Source of the DNA: Rathayibacter sp. VKM Ac-2857
GTDB lineage: Bacteria; Actinomycetota; Actinomycetes; Actinomycetales; Microbacteriaceae
NCBI RefSeq assembly: GCF_013205025.1
Contig: NZ_JABMLE010000001.1
Location: forward strand, 186,001-250,000
Length of the DNA: 64,000 bases
Reading direction: 5' to 3'
Shown: piece after piece, positions 11,272 to 18,508 of the stretch
Layout: the number at the start of each line of letters is the position of its first letter
How positions within the stretch are numbered: the first letter of the stretch is position 1
Made by a program: the position numbers and the translations under genes
Notes under the pieces: model-generated
Seen by the model: only the letters and a program-made list of their open reading frames with translations
Told to the model about the DNA's origin: nothing
Databases searched by the model: none

Positions 11272-11706
11272 ATGTCCCGCTCCCCCACCGCGTCGAGAAG
11301 ACGCAGCCGCGCACTCGTCGGTGCGCTCGTTCTGCCCCTGGCCGGGTGCGCCGGCCTCGCACCGGACACGGCGGCCGCCGGTGCCACCGCCGCGGCGTTC
11401 GAGGAGGCGCTGGCGGCGGGAGACGGCTCCGCCGCGTGCGCGGCCCTGACCCCGCGGGCGGCCGAGGCGGTCGTCGAGGCCGGTACGGCATCGGCGGCGT
11501 GCCCCGACGCGATCCTCGCGCTCGGCCTCGACTCGGCCGCCGTGGGCTCCCCCCGCGCCGAGGCCTTCGGCCAGGCCGCCGTGGTCGAGCTGGGCGACGA
11601 CACCGTCTTCCTCGCGGCGAGCGGCGACGGCTGGCGCGTGCGCGCCGCGGGGTGCACGGCGACCGGCGAGGACCGCCCCTTCGACTGCGTGATCGACGGC
11701 TCCTGA
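11272..11706 (+). CDS. Putative lipoprotein, 144 aa
   Basis: The signal sequence RSRALVGALVLPLAGC gives a lipobox with Cys26, so the protein is predicted to be attached to the outer face of the membrane. The mature part is Ala-rich with four further Cys and an NTF2-like feel (AFEEALAAGDGSAACAALTP, then a beta-rich end), as in many small actinobacterial lipoproteins; this likeness is an impression only. GAGGAGG lies eleven bases upstream of the ATG. Its stop shares one base with the start of the 27-aa membrane peptide, so it probably forms a unit with that peptide and the DUF6766 gene. Confidence 0.75.
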   Translation: MSRSPTASRRRSRALVGALVLPLAGCAGLAPDTAAAGATAAAFEEALAAGDGSAACAALTPRAAEAVVEAGTASAACPDAILALGLDSAAVGSPRAEAFGQAAVVELGDDTVFLAASGDGWRVRAAGCTATGEDRPFDCVIDGS

Positions 11707-11789
11707 TGCGCGGGGTGTTCACCGGCTGCCTCTGCGTGATCGGCGCCGGTCTCGTCTTCTTCCTCGCGATGGGGCTGCTGCACCGATGA
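11706..11789 (+). CDS. 27-residue hydrophobic membrane peptide
   Basis: A single transmembrane segment (FTGCLCVIGAGLVFFLAMGLL) with one Arg before and His-Arg after it. The ATG overlaps the preceding stop (TGATG) and the stop overlaps the next start (ATGA), so it is stitched into a three-gene unit, which is the main argument that it is translated. No family is known to me. Confidence 0.5.
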   Translation: MRGVFTGCLCVIGAGLVFFLAMGLLHR

Positions 11790-12511
11790 GCGCCGTGACC
11801 CGGGCGCGCGGTTCCGAGCGGCACGCCGGCGCCGCTCGGGGCTTCCTGCGCGAGAACTCGCTGACCCTCGTCTTCGGCGCGCTCTTCGTGCTGTCGCTGG
11901 CCGGCCAGTCGGCCGCCGGGTTCCACGTCCACCTCGACGACCTGCGGGTCGCCGGGCTCGAGCCGGTGACGTACGCGCGCTACCTCACGTCGTCGACCTT
12001 CGTCGCCGACGTCGCCGAGAACTGGCAGTCGGAATACCTGCAGTTCTTCCTCTACATCGCGGCGACGGTCTGGTTCGTGCAGCGCGGGTCGTCGGAGTCG
12101 AAGGAGCCCGGTGAGCGCGGCCGCGCCACGGAGCAGGAGCAGCGCATGGGGCCGTGGGCCGAGGAGTCCTCCCCGCGGCCCGCGAAGCTCCCGAGCGGCC
12201 TCCGGCGCTGGCTCTACGCGCACTCCCTGCTGATCGTGATGGGGGCGGTCTTCGCCGGTTCCTGGCTCGCGCAGTCGGTCGCCGGGCACGTCGCCTACGA
12301 CGAGCAGCAGCTGCTGGACCTGTCGGCGCCGGTCTCCTGGGGCGAGTACCTCGCCTCCGCCGACTTCTGGAGCCGCACACTGCAGAACTGGCAGTCCGAG
12401 TTCCTCGCGGTGGGCAGCATGGCGGCGCTCTCGGTCTACCTGCGCGAGCGCGGCTCGCCGGAGTCGAAGGCGGTCGGCGCCCCGCACGCCGAGACGGGCG
12501 GGGACGAGTGA
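11786..12511 (+). CDS. DUF6766 family membrane protein
   Basis: 241 aa built of two related halves. The first (about 25-100) and second (about 145-225) each have a membrane helix ending in LAGQSAAG or LAQSVAG, a variable loop, NWQSEYLQ or NWQSEFLA and a second helix, followed by the same RGSSESK/RGSPESK element. The central linker is acidic and hydrophilic. This internal duplication marks the family, whose function is unknown. ATGA overlap with the preceding membrane peptide. Confidence 0.85.
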   Translation: MSAVTRARGSERHAGAARGFLRENSLTLVFGALFVLSLAGQSAAGFHVHLDDLRVAGLEPVTYARYLTSSTFVADVAENWQSEYLQFFLYIAATVWFVQRGSSESKEPGERGRATEQEQRMGPWAEESSPRPAKLPSGLRRWLYAHSLLIVMGAVFAGSWLAQSVAGHVAYDEQQLLDLSAPVSWGEYLASADFWSRTLQNWQSEFLAVGSMAALSVYLRERGSPESKAVGAPHAETGGDE

Positions 12512-12577
12512 CGCGTCCTCGGGCCAGACCCAGGCGGAGAGGACGACCACCGCGGGACCTCTCCTGCCGCGGCGCAG

Positions 12578-12583
12578 TAGCGT
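12578..12583 (+). promoter_or_regulatory. -10 box of the 12590 small gene
   Basis: TAGCGT, six bases before GTG 12590. No -35 is recognisable. Confidence 0.35.
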
Positions 12584-12589
12584 CGGCCC

Positions 12590-12742
12590 GTGGAGGCGGC
12601 GCACACCTGCAGAGTCGCGGGAGGATGGCAAGCCCTTTCCCGTCCTGTCACCGTTTCCGTGACACTGGAGTCGATGCCGCCGACGATCCCCGCCCTCGCG
12701 ATCCTCCCCGCCGCTCTCGTCGAGGTCGGACGTCGTGCCTGA
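12590..12742 (+). CDS. Possible small protein, 50 aa
   Basis: GTG six bases after a TAGCGT hexamer, the same layout as better supported leaderless genes here. The product contains one hydrophobic stretch (TIPALAILPAALVEV) and ends in GRRA. The last eight bases overlap the GTG of the next small gene (GTGCCTGA), as in coupled pairs. No homologue is recognised; a short chance frame cannot be excluded. Confidence 0.35.
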   Translation: MEAAHTCRVAGGWQALSRPVTVSVTLESMPPTIPALAILPAALVEVGRRA

Positions 12743-12992
12743 GGACGGCCTGGACGGCGTGTTCGTCTCGTGGGTCGAATCGCTGCCGGAGGTCGACGAC
12801 GACGAGGCGGCCGTGCTGCAGGCCGTCGGCTTCCTGAGCGCCGGCCTGCGGATCTCCGCCGACATCGCGTTCATCACATTGCGCGAGGAGGCTCGGGTGA
12901 GCGACCTGAGCCTGCCGACGATGGCCCGCGAGGTGCTCGGCCACCAGCGCATCCTCGCTACCCCGCACACCGAGGCCTGCCGCCACCCCTGA
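12735..12992 (+). CDS. Small hypothetical protein, 85 aa
   Basis: Acidic N-terminal half (SWVESLPEVDDDEAAVL) followed by a mainly helical part; no membrane segment. The GTG overlaps the end of the 12590 frame. Amino-acid composition is balanced, unlike the Arg-rich frames on the other strand, which favours a real gene. Function unknown. It is the last gene before a 1-kb repeat block. Confidence 0.5.
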   Translation: MPEDGLDGVFVSWVESLPEVDDDEAAVLQAVGFLSAGLRISADIAFITLREEARVSDLSLPTMAREVLGHQRILATPHTEACRHP

Positions 12993-13045
12993 CGGCCGAC
13001 GCCGGATCTCGTAGGACAGATCACCTCGTCGACGTGGGCACTTAC

Positions 13046-13083
13046 ATGCTGATCGAGTAGCCCGCTCAGCGGGCGCATCGAGC
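13046..13083 (-). repeat. Palindromic repeat family A, copy 1
   Basis: Reverse-oriented copy: GCTGATCGAGTAGCC, inner CGCTCAGCG, then GCATCGAG. Internal arms pair to form a hairpin. Confidence 0.85.
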
Positions 13084-13144
13084 GGAGGGGGCGCCTTCGG
13101 CGCCAGCGCAGGGCGGGGAAGAGACCGACTTCCTTGGGGTGGGT

Positions 13145-13576
13145 GGGTCTCGATACGCCCCTTCGGGGCTACTCGACCAGCATGTTCTGCGGGCGTCTCT
13201 TCCAAGTAGATCCACCACCGTCAGAACAGAAGTCTGCAGACCCGCCCTGCTGTCGTCGACGGGTCTCGATACGCCCCTCCGGGGCTACTCGACCAGCATG
13301 TCTGCGGGCGTCTCGTCCAAGTAGATCCACCACGTCGGAACAGAAGTCTGCAGACCCACCCTGCTGCCGACGCCGGGTCTCGATACGCCCCTCCGGGGCT
13401 ACTCGACCAGCGAAGCCGCGCCCCGGCTGCGTCTGCGGCGCGACCCCCATGCTGATCGAGTAGCCCGCGCAGCGGGCGTATCGAGATCCACCACCGTCGG
13501 AACAGAAGTCTGCAGACCCGCCCTGCTGCCGACGGCAGGTCTCGATACGCCCCTCCGGGGCTACTCGACCAGCATG
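13145..13576 (+). repeat. Composite array of palindromic repeat family A (copies 2-6)
   Basis: Copies at 13145-13184, 13261-13300, 13375-13411, 13449-13485 (inverted) and 13538-13576. Each reads GGTCTCGATACGCC, a short hairpin loop, then GGGGCTACTCGACCAGC. Between copies lies a second shared segment (about 13206-13258, 13321-13373, 13485-13536) containing CGGAACAGAAGTCTGCAGAC, giving a period of 114-116 bp for the first three. Confidence 0.9.
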
Positions 13577-13668
13577 AAACGGTGCGCCACCGCATCCTTC
13601 CGGGCACCGACCGCATACCACCGCCGTCAGAACCAGCCGCTCACCCTCAAGGCGACCGGCGAGAAACG

Positions 13669-13998
13669 CGTGCCAGCGTTTCGCGCGAGCCGTGCGCAGG
13701 ACGCTCTGTGGTTCGCGACCACACGATGTGCCGACCGCGGCGGGAGGAGCGTTCGCGCTCCTCCCGCGGACGAGCACCGCACGCGTGCCAGCGTTTCTCG
13801 CGAGCCGGACGCAGGACGCTCTGCGGAACGCGACCACAGACTAAGCCGACCGCGGCGGGAGGAGCGTTCGCGCTCCTCCCGCGGACGAGCACCGCACGCG
13901 TGCCAGCGTTTCTCGCGAGCCGGACGCAGGACGCTCTGCGGAACGCGACCACAGACTCAGCCGACCGCGGCGGGAGGAGCGCTCGCGCTCCTCCCGCA
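13669..13998. repeat. Exact-period 115-bp tandem repeat, three units
   Basis: Units start with CGTGCCAGCG at 13669, 13784 and 13899. Each ends in the hairpin GCGGGAGGAGCG/CGCTCCTCCCGC with a TTCG or CTCG tetraloop, at 13740-13767, 13855-13882 and 13970-13997, spaced exactly 115 bp apart. The last hairpin abuts the stop of the YbbN-like gene. Confidence 0.9.
13970..13997 (-). terminator. Terminator hairpin of the YbbN-like operon
   Basis: Perfect 12-bp stem with CTCG loop, three bases beyond the stop of the minus-strand gene. It is the last of three identical hairpins in the tandem array, so readthrough would meet two more. Confidence 0.7.
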
Positions 13999-14000
13999 AT

Positions 14001-14969
14001 TCAATACAGCAAGCCGGTCAGCCGCGCCCGCGCCTTGTTCACGCGCGGGTCCGTCGTTCCGACGATCTCGAAGAGCTCGAGCAGGCGGGCGCGGACGCTC
14101 GCCTTGCCGTCGACGTCGAGGCGGGGGTACATCGCGAGGAGGCGGTCGAACGCGTCCTCCACGTGGCCGCCGGAGACGTCGAGGTCGGCGACGGCGAGCT
14201 GCGCGTCGAGGTTCGCGGGCTCGGCGGCCGCGGTCGAGCGGATGTCGTCGAGGGTGCGCCCCTGGAGGCGCTGGAGCAGCCTGACCTGGGCGAGTCCGGC
14301 GACGGCGAGGTCATCGCGCGGGTTCTGCGCGATCGCCGTCTCGTACTCGGTGATCGCGGCCGAGTAGTCGCCGCGGTCGATCGCGTCGTAGGCCTCCTGG
14401 TGGTGCGGGGGCAGCGGCTCAGGGGCGGGCTCGGCGCCCGGCTCGGCGGCGGCGCCCGGGTCGACCGGGACGGTGCCGGTGACGCCCTGCTGCGCGGCGA
14501 GCTGCAGCACCTGCTCGAGCAGGTCGCGCAGCTGCTCCTCGGTGATCAGGCCGTTGAACATCGGCACCGGACGGCCGGCGATCACGGCGGCGATCGTCGG
14601 AACCGACTGCACCTGGAAGGCCTGCGCGAGCTGCGGGCTCGACTCGACGTCGACGCCGACCAGCACGAGCGCGCCGGCGTAGGAGATGACGACCTTCTCG
14701 AGCAGCGCGGTCATGCTCAGGCTCTGGTCGGACCACGAGCCGCGCAGGTCCACGATCACGGGGACGCGCGAGGACAGCTGGACGACCTGGTCGAACTCGG
14801 CGTCGCCGGCCGACAGCAGCAGCGGGTTGGTGACGGGCGGCCCCTGGGGCGCCTCCGGACCGCCGGCGGGCGCGGCGGGGGCGGCCGGTGGGGTGCGCCG
14901 GTTCACGAGGGTGGACAGGTCGACGGCGCCGCGGAGGTTTCCGGGCAGCGGGGGCAGGGGGGTGCTCAC
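14001..14969 (-). CDS. YbbN-like thioredoxin-fold/TPR co-chaperone without CxxC
   Basis: 322 aa. Residues ~55-165 form a thioredoxin-like domain (VIVDLRGSWSDQSL, then VDVESSPQLAQAFQVQSVPT with the cis-proline), but the WCxxC site is replaced by WSDQ, so it cannot be redox-active. After a Pro/Glu linker the C-terminal ~130 residues are tetratricopeptide-like helices (AYDAIDRGDYSAAITEYETAIAQNP). This is the architecture of actinobacterial YbbN/CnoX-type holdase co-chaperones. GTG start overlaps the stop of the upstream membrane protein gene (GTGA), so both come from one message. The triple hairpin array follows the stop. Confidence 0.85.
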   Translation of the reverse strand: MSTPLPPLPGNLRGAVDLSTLVNRRTPPAAPAAPAGGPEAPQGPPVTNPLLLSAGDAEFDQVVQLSSRVPVIVDLRGSWSDQSLSMTALLEKVVISYAGALVLVGVDVESSPQLAQAFQVQSVPTIAAVIAGRPVPMFNGLITEEQLRDLLEQVLQLAAQQGVTGTVPVDPGAAAEPGAEPAPEPLPPHHQEAYDAIDRGDYSAAITEYETAIAQNPRDDLAVAGLAQVRLLQRLQGRTLDDIRSTAAAEPANLDAQLAVADLDVSGGHVEDAFDRLLAMYPRLDVDGKASVRARLLELFEIVGTTDPRVNKARARLTGLLY

Positions 14970-16771
14970 GGCAGCTGCACCACCGAGACGAGTCCTTGGC
15001 TCCATCCGAGCATGACGATCTTCTCCTCCGATCCGACGGGCGGTACGTAGAACAGCAACTGATAACCGTAGGTGGTCGCGATGCCCGTGGTCGACTTGTC
15101 GGTGCCGAGCAGGGTCTGCGAGGCGCCGGACGTCGACACGGTCGAGCCCTCGGCGGTCGGGCGGACCGTCGCGGTCTCGGCGATGCTCGCGGCGACGAGC
15201 GCGCCGGAGTCGTTGGTGGCGAGGGCGATGGTGTCCGAGGTCCCCGCCGCGTTGGTGAACTCGATCGAGGCGGTGTCCGGCAGCGCCTCGCGATCGGCGT
15301 TCTTCTTGTCGACGCCGACCTGACCGCGCAGGGTGTCGCCGTCCGCCGAGAAGGTCTCGGCGTACTGGCTGGCGTCGCCGTTCGCGAGGATGTCGGCGTA
15401 GGCCGTCCCCACGTTCTCCGGCGCGAGCTTCATCAGCCGGGAGTCGGGGGCGACGATCGAGGTGCCGACCGTCACCGGGGCGACGTCGGGGATCCGCGCG
15501 TTGGCCTCGAGCGAGATCGCGTAGTCGACCTTGTAGTCGACGCGCGGGCTGGCCTGGCTCATCATCAGCGCGATCGGCGCCTGCGTCGCGTCGGACGTGT
15601 TCTGCACGACGGCCGTGACCAGGCGCGGCCAGCTGTCGGTGTCCTGCGGCAGCACGAGGCTCACCGGCGACGCCGGAATCGCCTGGGGCGCGTCGATCGT
15701 GCCGCCCTTGGTCAGCACCTCGTAGTTCGTGGTGCGCTCGGTCAGCGCCTCGCCCTGGAAGCGCTCCGCGAGGATGCTCGCGTCGCGGGCCGCGTCGGCC
15801 GCGGCGGCCACCTCGGAGACCGAGGCGACGATCGCCTCCGCCTGCTGCGTCGTCACGACGGGGGTGGGCTCGGCGGCGACCGGCTCCGCACCGGGGGTCG
15901 CGGTGGCCGACGCCGTCGGGGTCTCGGAGGCCCCGGCGGCGAGATCGGGCCAGTAGTCGGAGCTGCAGCCGGCGAGCGCGACCGTCGCGCCCAGCGCGAT
16001 CGGGAGCACGAGCAGCCGGCGGCGACGCGAGGGCTGCGCCGAGGCGATCGAGGACTGGATGCCGGCGCGCGCGCGCGGCAGGCGGACGCCGCGCGGGACC
16101 TTGCCCTGCGGGCCCTTGCGGCGCGGGCCGTGCTGGCGGCGCAGGTGCAGGAACGCCCAGATGTACAGAACGAGGCCGATCAGGAGGAAGACGGCGCCGC
16201 CGAGCAGCAGCGGCCCGGCCCACGGCGTGGCCGTGTCGACCGGCCAGCTGACGCGGATGTCGCTCGCGGCCGGGGCGGTCCCGTCGGTCGCGACGAGGAG
16301 CGAGACGTCCTCCGGGAGGTCGAGCGCGACGGTGATGCTGCCGGTGCCCTCGAACTGCTCGAGCCAGAGGTCGGAGCCGCGGGGATCGACGACGGCGGCG
16401 TCCGCCTCGGCGACGTCGGACGCGAGCGTCAGCGCCGTCCCGGTCTCCTGCTCGGCGCGCAGGGAGTCGGCGCCGTCCTCGCTCGTCGCGTAGTCGATCC
16501 GGTCGTACTCGGAGCCGCCGACCCAGCCCATCACGTCGGTCGTCGGCGCGTACGCCATCACGAGGTCGCCCTCGCCCTCGATCGTGATCGTCTGCCGGCC
16601 CGGATTGGCGCCGAGGGTGCTGCCGTCGATGACGGCGTAGGGCGCCTCGGACTCGAGCGAGGTCTGCGCGGTGAGCGACTCGGGTGGAGCCCACACCGTC
16701 CGCTGGCCGATGCCGAGCGCGATGAGCGCCGCGGCGATGACGGTGGCGATGATGGCGAAGACGAACCGCAC
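14966..16771 (-). CDS. Large envelope protein: membrane segment fused to a lipoprotein-like domain
   Basis: 601 aa from GTG 16771, chosen because AGGAGG stands eight bases upstream; the frame is open further, to a TTG at 16861. Residues 1-25 form a membrane helix (FVFAIIATVIAAALIALGIG), then ~170 residues outside, a second helix (GPLLLGGAVFLLIGLVLYIW) and a Lys/Arg-rich cytoplasmic stretch. A third hydrophobic segment then ends in LAGC (Cys269), an internal lipobox, followed by a Thr/Ala linker and ~300 exported residues. It looks like two genes fused in frame. No enzyme motif is evident and I do not assign a function. Co-transcribed with the YbbN-like gene, hinting at envelope protein quality control. 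Confidence 0.75.
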   Translation of the reverse strand: MRFVFAIIATVIAAALIALGIGQRTVWAPPESLTAQTSLESEAPYAVIDGSTLGANPGRQTITIEGEGDLVMAYAPTTDVMGWVGGSEYDRIDYATSEDGADSLRAEQETGTALTLASDVAEADAAVVDPRGSDLWLEQFEGTGSITVALDLPEDVSLLVATDGTAPAASDIRVSWPVDTATPWAGPLLLGGAVFLLIGLVLYIWAFLHLRRQHGPRRKGPQGKVPRGVRLPRARAGIQSSIASAQPSRRRRLLVLPIALGATVALAGCSSDYWPDLAAGASETPTASATATPGAEPVAAEPTPVVTTQQAEAIVASVSEVAAAADAARDASILAERFQGEALTERTTNYEVLTKGGTIDAPQAIPASPVSLVLPQDTDSWPRLVTAVVQNTSDATQAPIALMMSQASPRVDYKVDYAISLEANARIPDVAPVTVGTSIVAPDSRLMKLAPENVGTAYADILANGDASQYAETFSADGDTLRGQVGVDKKNADREALPDTASIEFTNAAGTSDTIALATNDSGALVAASIAETATVRPTAEGSTVSTSGASQTLLGTDKSTTGIATTYGYQLLFYVPPVGSEEKIVMLGWSQGLVSVVQLP

Positions 16772-16972
16772 GAAAGAACTCCTCCTGCGTTGCCGGATCG
16801 GGGGTGGCGGCCCGGGACGGCTCCGGTGACGGCCGGACCGGGGCGCGACGGCAACAGACAAAGACAGTCCAGGTTAGCGGATGGGCTCCGCCGAACCCAG
16901 GGATCGGCCGAGAGCCCCGATCGCCGGGCGCGCGGTGCGGGTGTCGGCCGGGGCCGGGCGGCACCCGCTGAC

Positions 16973-16978
16973 TAAACT
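16973..16978 (+). promoter_or_regulatory. -10 box of the coiled-coil protein gene
   Basis: TAAACT with a predicted start near 16985, giving a leader of about 42 nt that contains the GGAGGAG ribosome site. No good -35. Confidence 0.4.
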
Positions 16979-17026
16979 CCCTGGAGTGCCGCGACCCCAC
17001 CGCGGCCGTGTTCCGGAGGAGACGAC

Positions 17027-18493
17027 GTGGCAAGCGACGAGGCCGAATTCACCCAGGTGTTCCGTGGCTACGACCGGGACGAGGTCGACAAGGCCATCCA
17101 GGGTCTGCGCCGGGAGCTCATCCACGCCAACACCCAGGCCGCCGAGAGCGGCCGCGAGTCCAAGCGCCTCGCCTCCCGCATCGACGGGCTGGAGAAGGAG
17201 CTGCAGCAGGTCGGCGCGCCCACCTACGCGGGCCTCGGCGCCAAGCTCGAGCACACCCTGCGTGTGGCCGAGGAGCAGTCCGAGCGCATCATCGCGCAGG
17301 CCGAGAACGACGCCTCGGCGCTGCGCCGCTCCACCCGCGACGACCGCGACGGCCTGCTGAAGGACGCCCGCGACGAGGCCGAGCGCCTCGTCACGGAAGC
17401 CCGCCGCCGTGCCGACCGCACCCGCGAGGAGTCGGAGGCGCAGGCCGCCGCGACCCTCGGCAAGGCCGCCGACGACCGCGATGTGATGACGCAGGACGCC
17501 GTCCGCGAGGCCGCCGCCATCCGCGGCACCGTCGCGACCGAGGCCGCGGAGACCCGCGCGACCGCCAAGCGCGAGGCCGCCGCGATCCGCTCGGAGGCCG
17601 GCCGCGAGGCCGCCGAGATGCGCGCCGTCGCCGCCCGCGAGGTCGAGGTGGCCCGCGCCGAGGCCGCGCGCCTGGCGCAGAGCAACGAGCTGCTGCGCGC
17701 CGAGGTCGCCTCCGAGGTCGACCGCCTGCGCGCCGCCGTCACCGCCGAGGTCGCCGAGGCGCGCGCCGCGGTCGAGGCCGAGGTCCAGGCCGCCCGCGCC
17801 GACCTCGAGGCCGACGTCCTGTCGAGCCGCGCCGCCCTCGCGGCCGAGCTCGCTACGGGCCGCGCCGAGGGCGCCCGCGAGCTCGCCGACCTCCGCACCG
17901 AGCTCGCCCGAGACCGGGCCGACGCCGTCGCCCTGCTGGACGCCGAGCTGGCCGCCCTGCGCTCCGCCGCCTCCGACGAGGCCGCCGCGCTCTCGCGCGA
18001 GGTCGAGCAGGCCCGGATCGACCTGGTCGTCGAGCTCGCCGCCCGCCGCGAGGAGGCGGACCGCGACTACCTGCTCCGCCACCAGGAGGCGGTCGCCCAG
18101 ACGCAGCGCTACCTCGACGAGTCGAACCTGCAGCTCGCCGACGCGATCCGCCGCGCCAACGACAAGCGCCTCGAGGCCGATGCGCTCCGCAGCGACGCCC
18201 TCGACGACGTCACGCGCCTGCGCCGCGACGCCCAGGACGAGTCGGACGCGCTGCTCGACTCCGCCCGCGACCGCGCCCGCGAGATGATCGCCGACGCCGA
18301 GCGCCGCACCCGCGAGCTGCAGAACACGGCCGAGTCCCGCCTCGACGAGATCCGCACCGAGCGCGACGCGATCGCCGGCTACGTCACGGGCCTGCGCGGC
18401 CTGATCGGCCACATCGACGGGCTGTCGGACGACTCCGACGACGACTCGAAGGACAGCGGCTCCTCGAAGGACAGCGGCTCCTCGAAGCGCTGA
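17027..18493 (+). CDS. DivIVA-like long coiled-coil protein
   Basis: 488 aa; GTG start with GGAGGAG seven bases upstream. The N-terminus (FRGYDRDEVDKAIQGLRREL) matches the DivIVA membrane-targeting motif; nearly everything from residue 70 to 460 is heptad-rich Ala/Glu/Arg coiled coil (AEAAETRATAKREAAAIRSE and similar). It ends in a Ser/Asp/Lys tail with a repeated KDSGSS. Such proteins scaffold polar growth or division in actinobacteria (compare Wag31, Scy, FilP), but which of these it resembles most cannot be decided here. It is monocistronic, divergent from the envelope protein gene. Confidence 0.85.
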   Translation: MASDEAEFTQVFRGYDRDEVDKAIQGLRRELIHANTQAAESGRESKRLASRIDGLEKELQQVGAPTYAGLGAKLEHTLRVAEEQSERIIAQAENDASALRRSTRDDRDGLLKDARDEAERLVTEARRRADRTREESEAQAAATLGKAADDRDVMTQDAVREAAAIRGTVATEAAETRATAKREAAAIRSEAGREAAEMRAVAAREVEVARAEAARLAQSNELLRAEVASEVDRLRAAVTAEVAEARAAVEAEVQAARADLEADVLSSRAALAAELATGRAEGARELADLRTELARDRADAVALLDAELAALRSAASDEAAALSREVEQARIDLVVELAARREEADRDYLLRHQEAVAQTQRYLDESNLQLADAIRRANDKRLEADALRSDALDDVTRLRRDAQDESDALLDSARDRAREMIADAERRTRELQNTAESRLDEIRTERDAIAGYVTGLRGLIGHIDGLSDDSDDDSKDSGSSKDSGSSKR

Positions 18494-18508
18494 CCGGCGC
18501 GGGCGGGC

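Larger units (their letters stand above)
12993..14000. other. Gene-free repeat block of about 1 kb
   Basis: Six copies of a palindromic repeat (family A), three copies of an interspersed GAACAGAAGTCTGCAGACC-containing spacer, and then three exact-period 115-bp units with hairpins. The long open frames crossing this block are products of the repeats and show no protein-like composition. Confidence 0.85.

Noticed and set aside
10643-13078. 811-aa minus-strand frame over the CtaG, lipoprotein and DUF6766 genes
   Set aside because: Composition is Arg/Pro-rich and changes character several times; it runs antisense to four recognisable genes.
13169-13837. Protein-coding frames across the 13-kb repeat block
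   Set aside because: They consist of translated repeats (for example recurring GRVAPEGRIETRR) and have no independent support.
13046-13998. CRISPR array
   Set aside because: Repeat-spacer look at first sight, but spacers are themselves repeated, repeats occur in both orientations and elsewhere in the window, and no cas gene is present.
16874-18412. 512-aa minus-strand frame opposite the coiled-coil gene
   Set aside because: It is the complement of a heptad-rich coding sequence, which gives long Leu/Gly/Ala open frames by chance.
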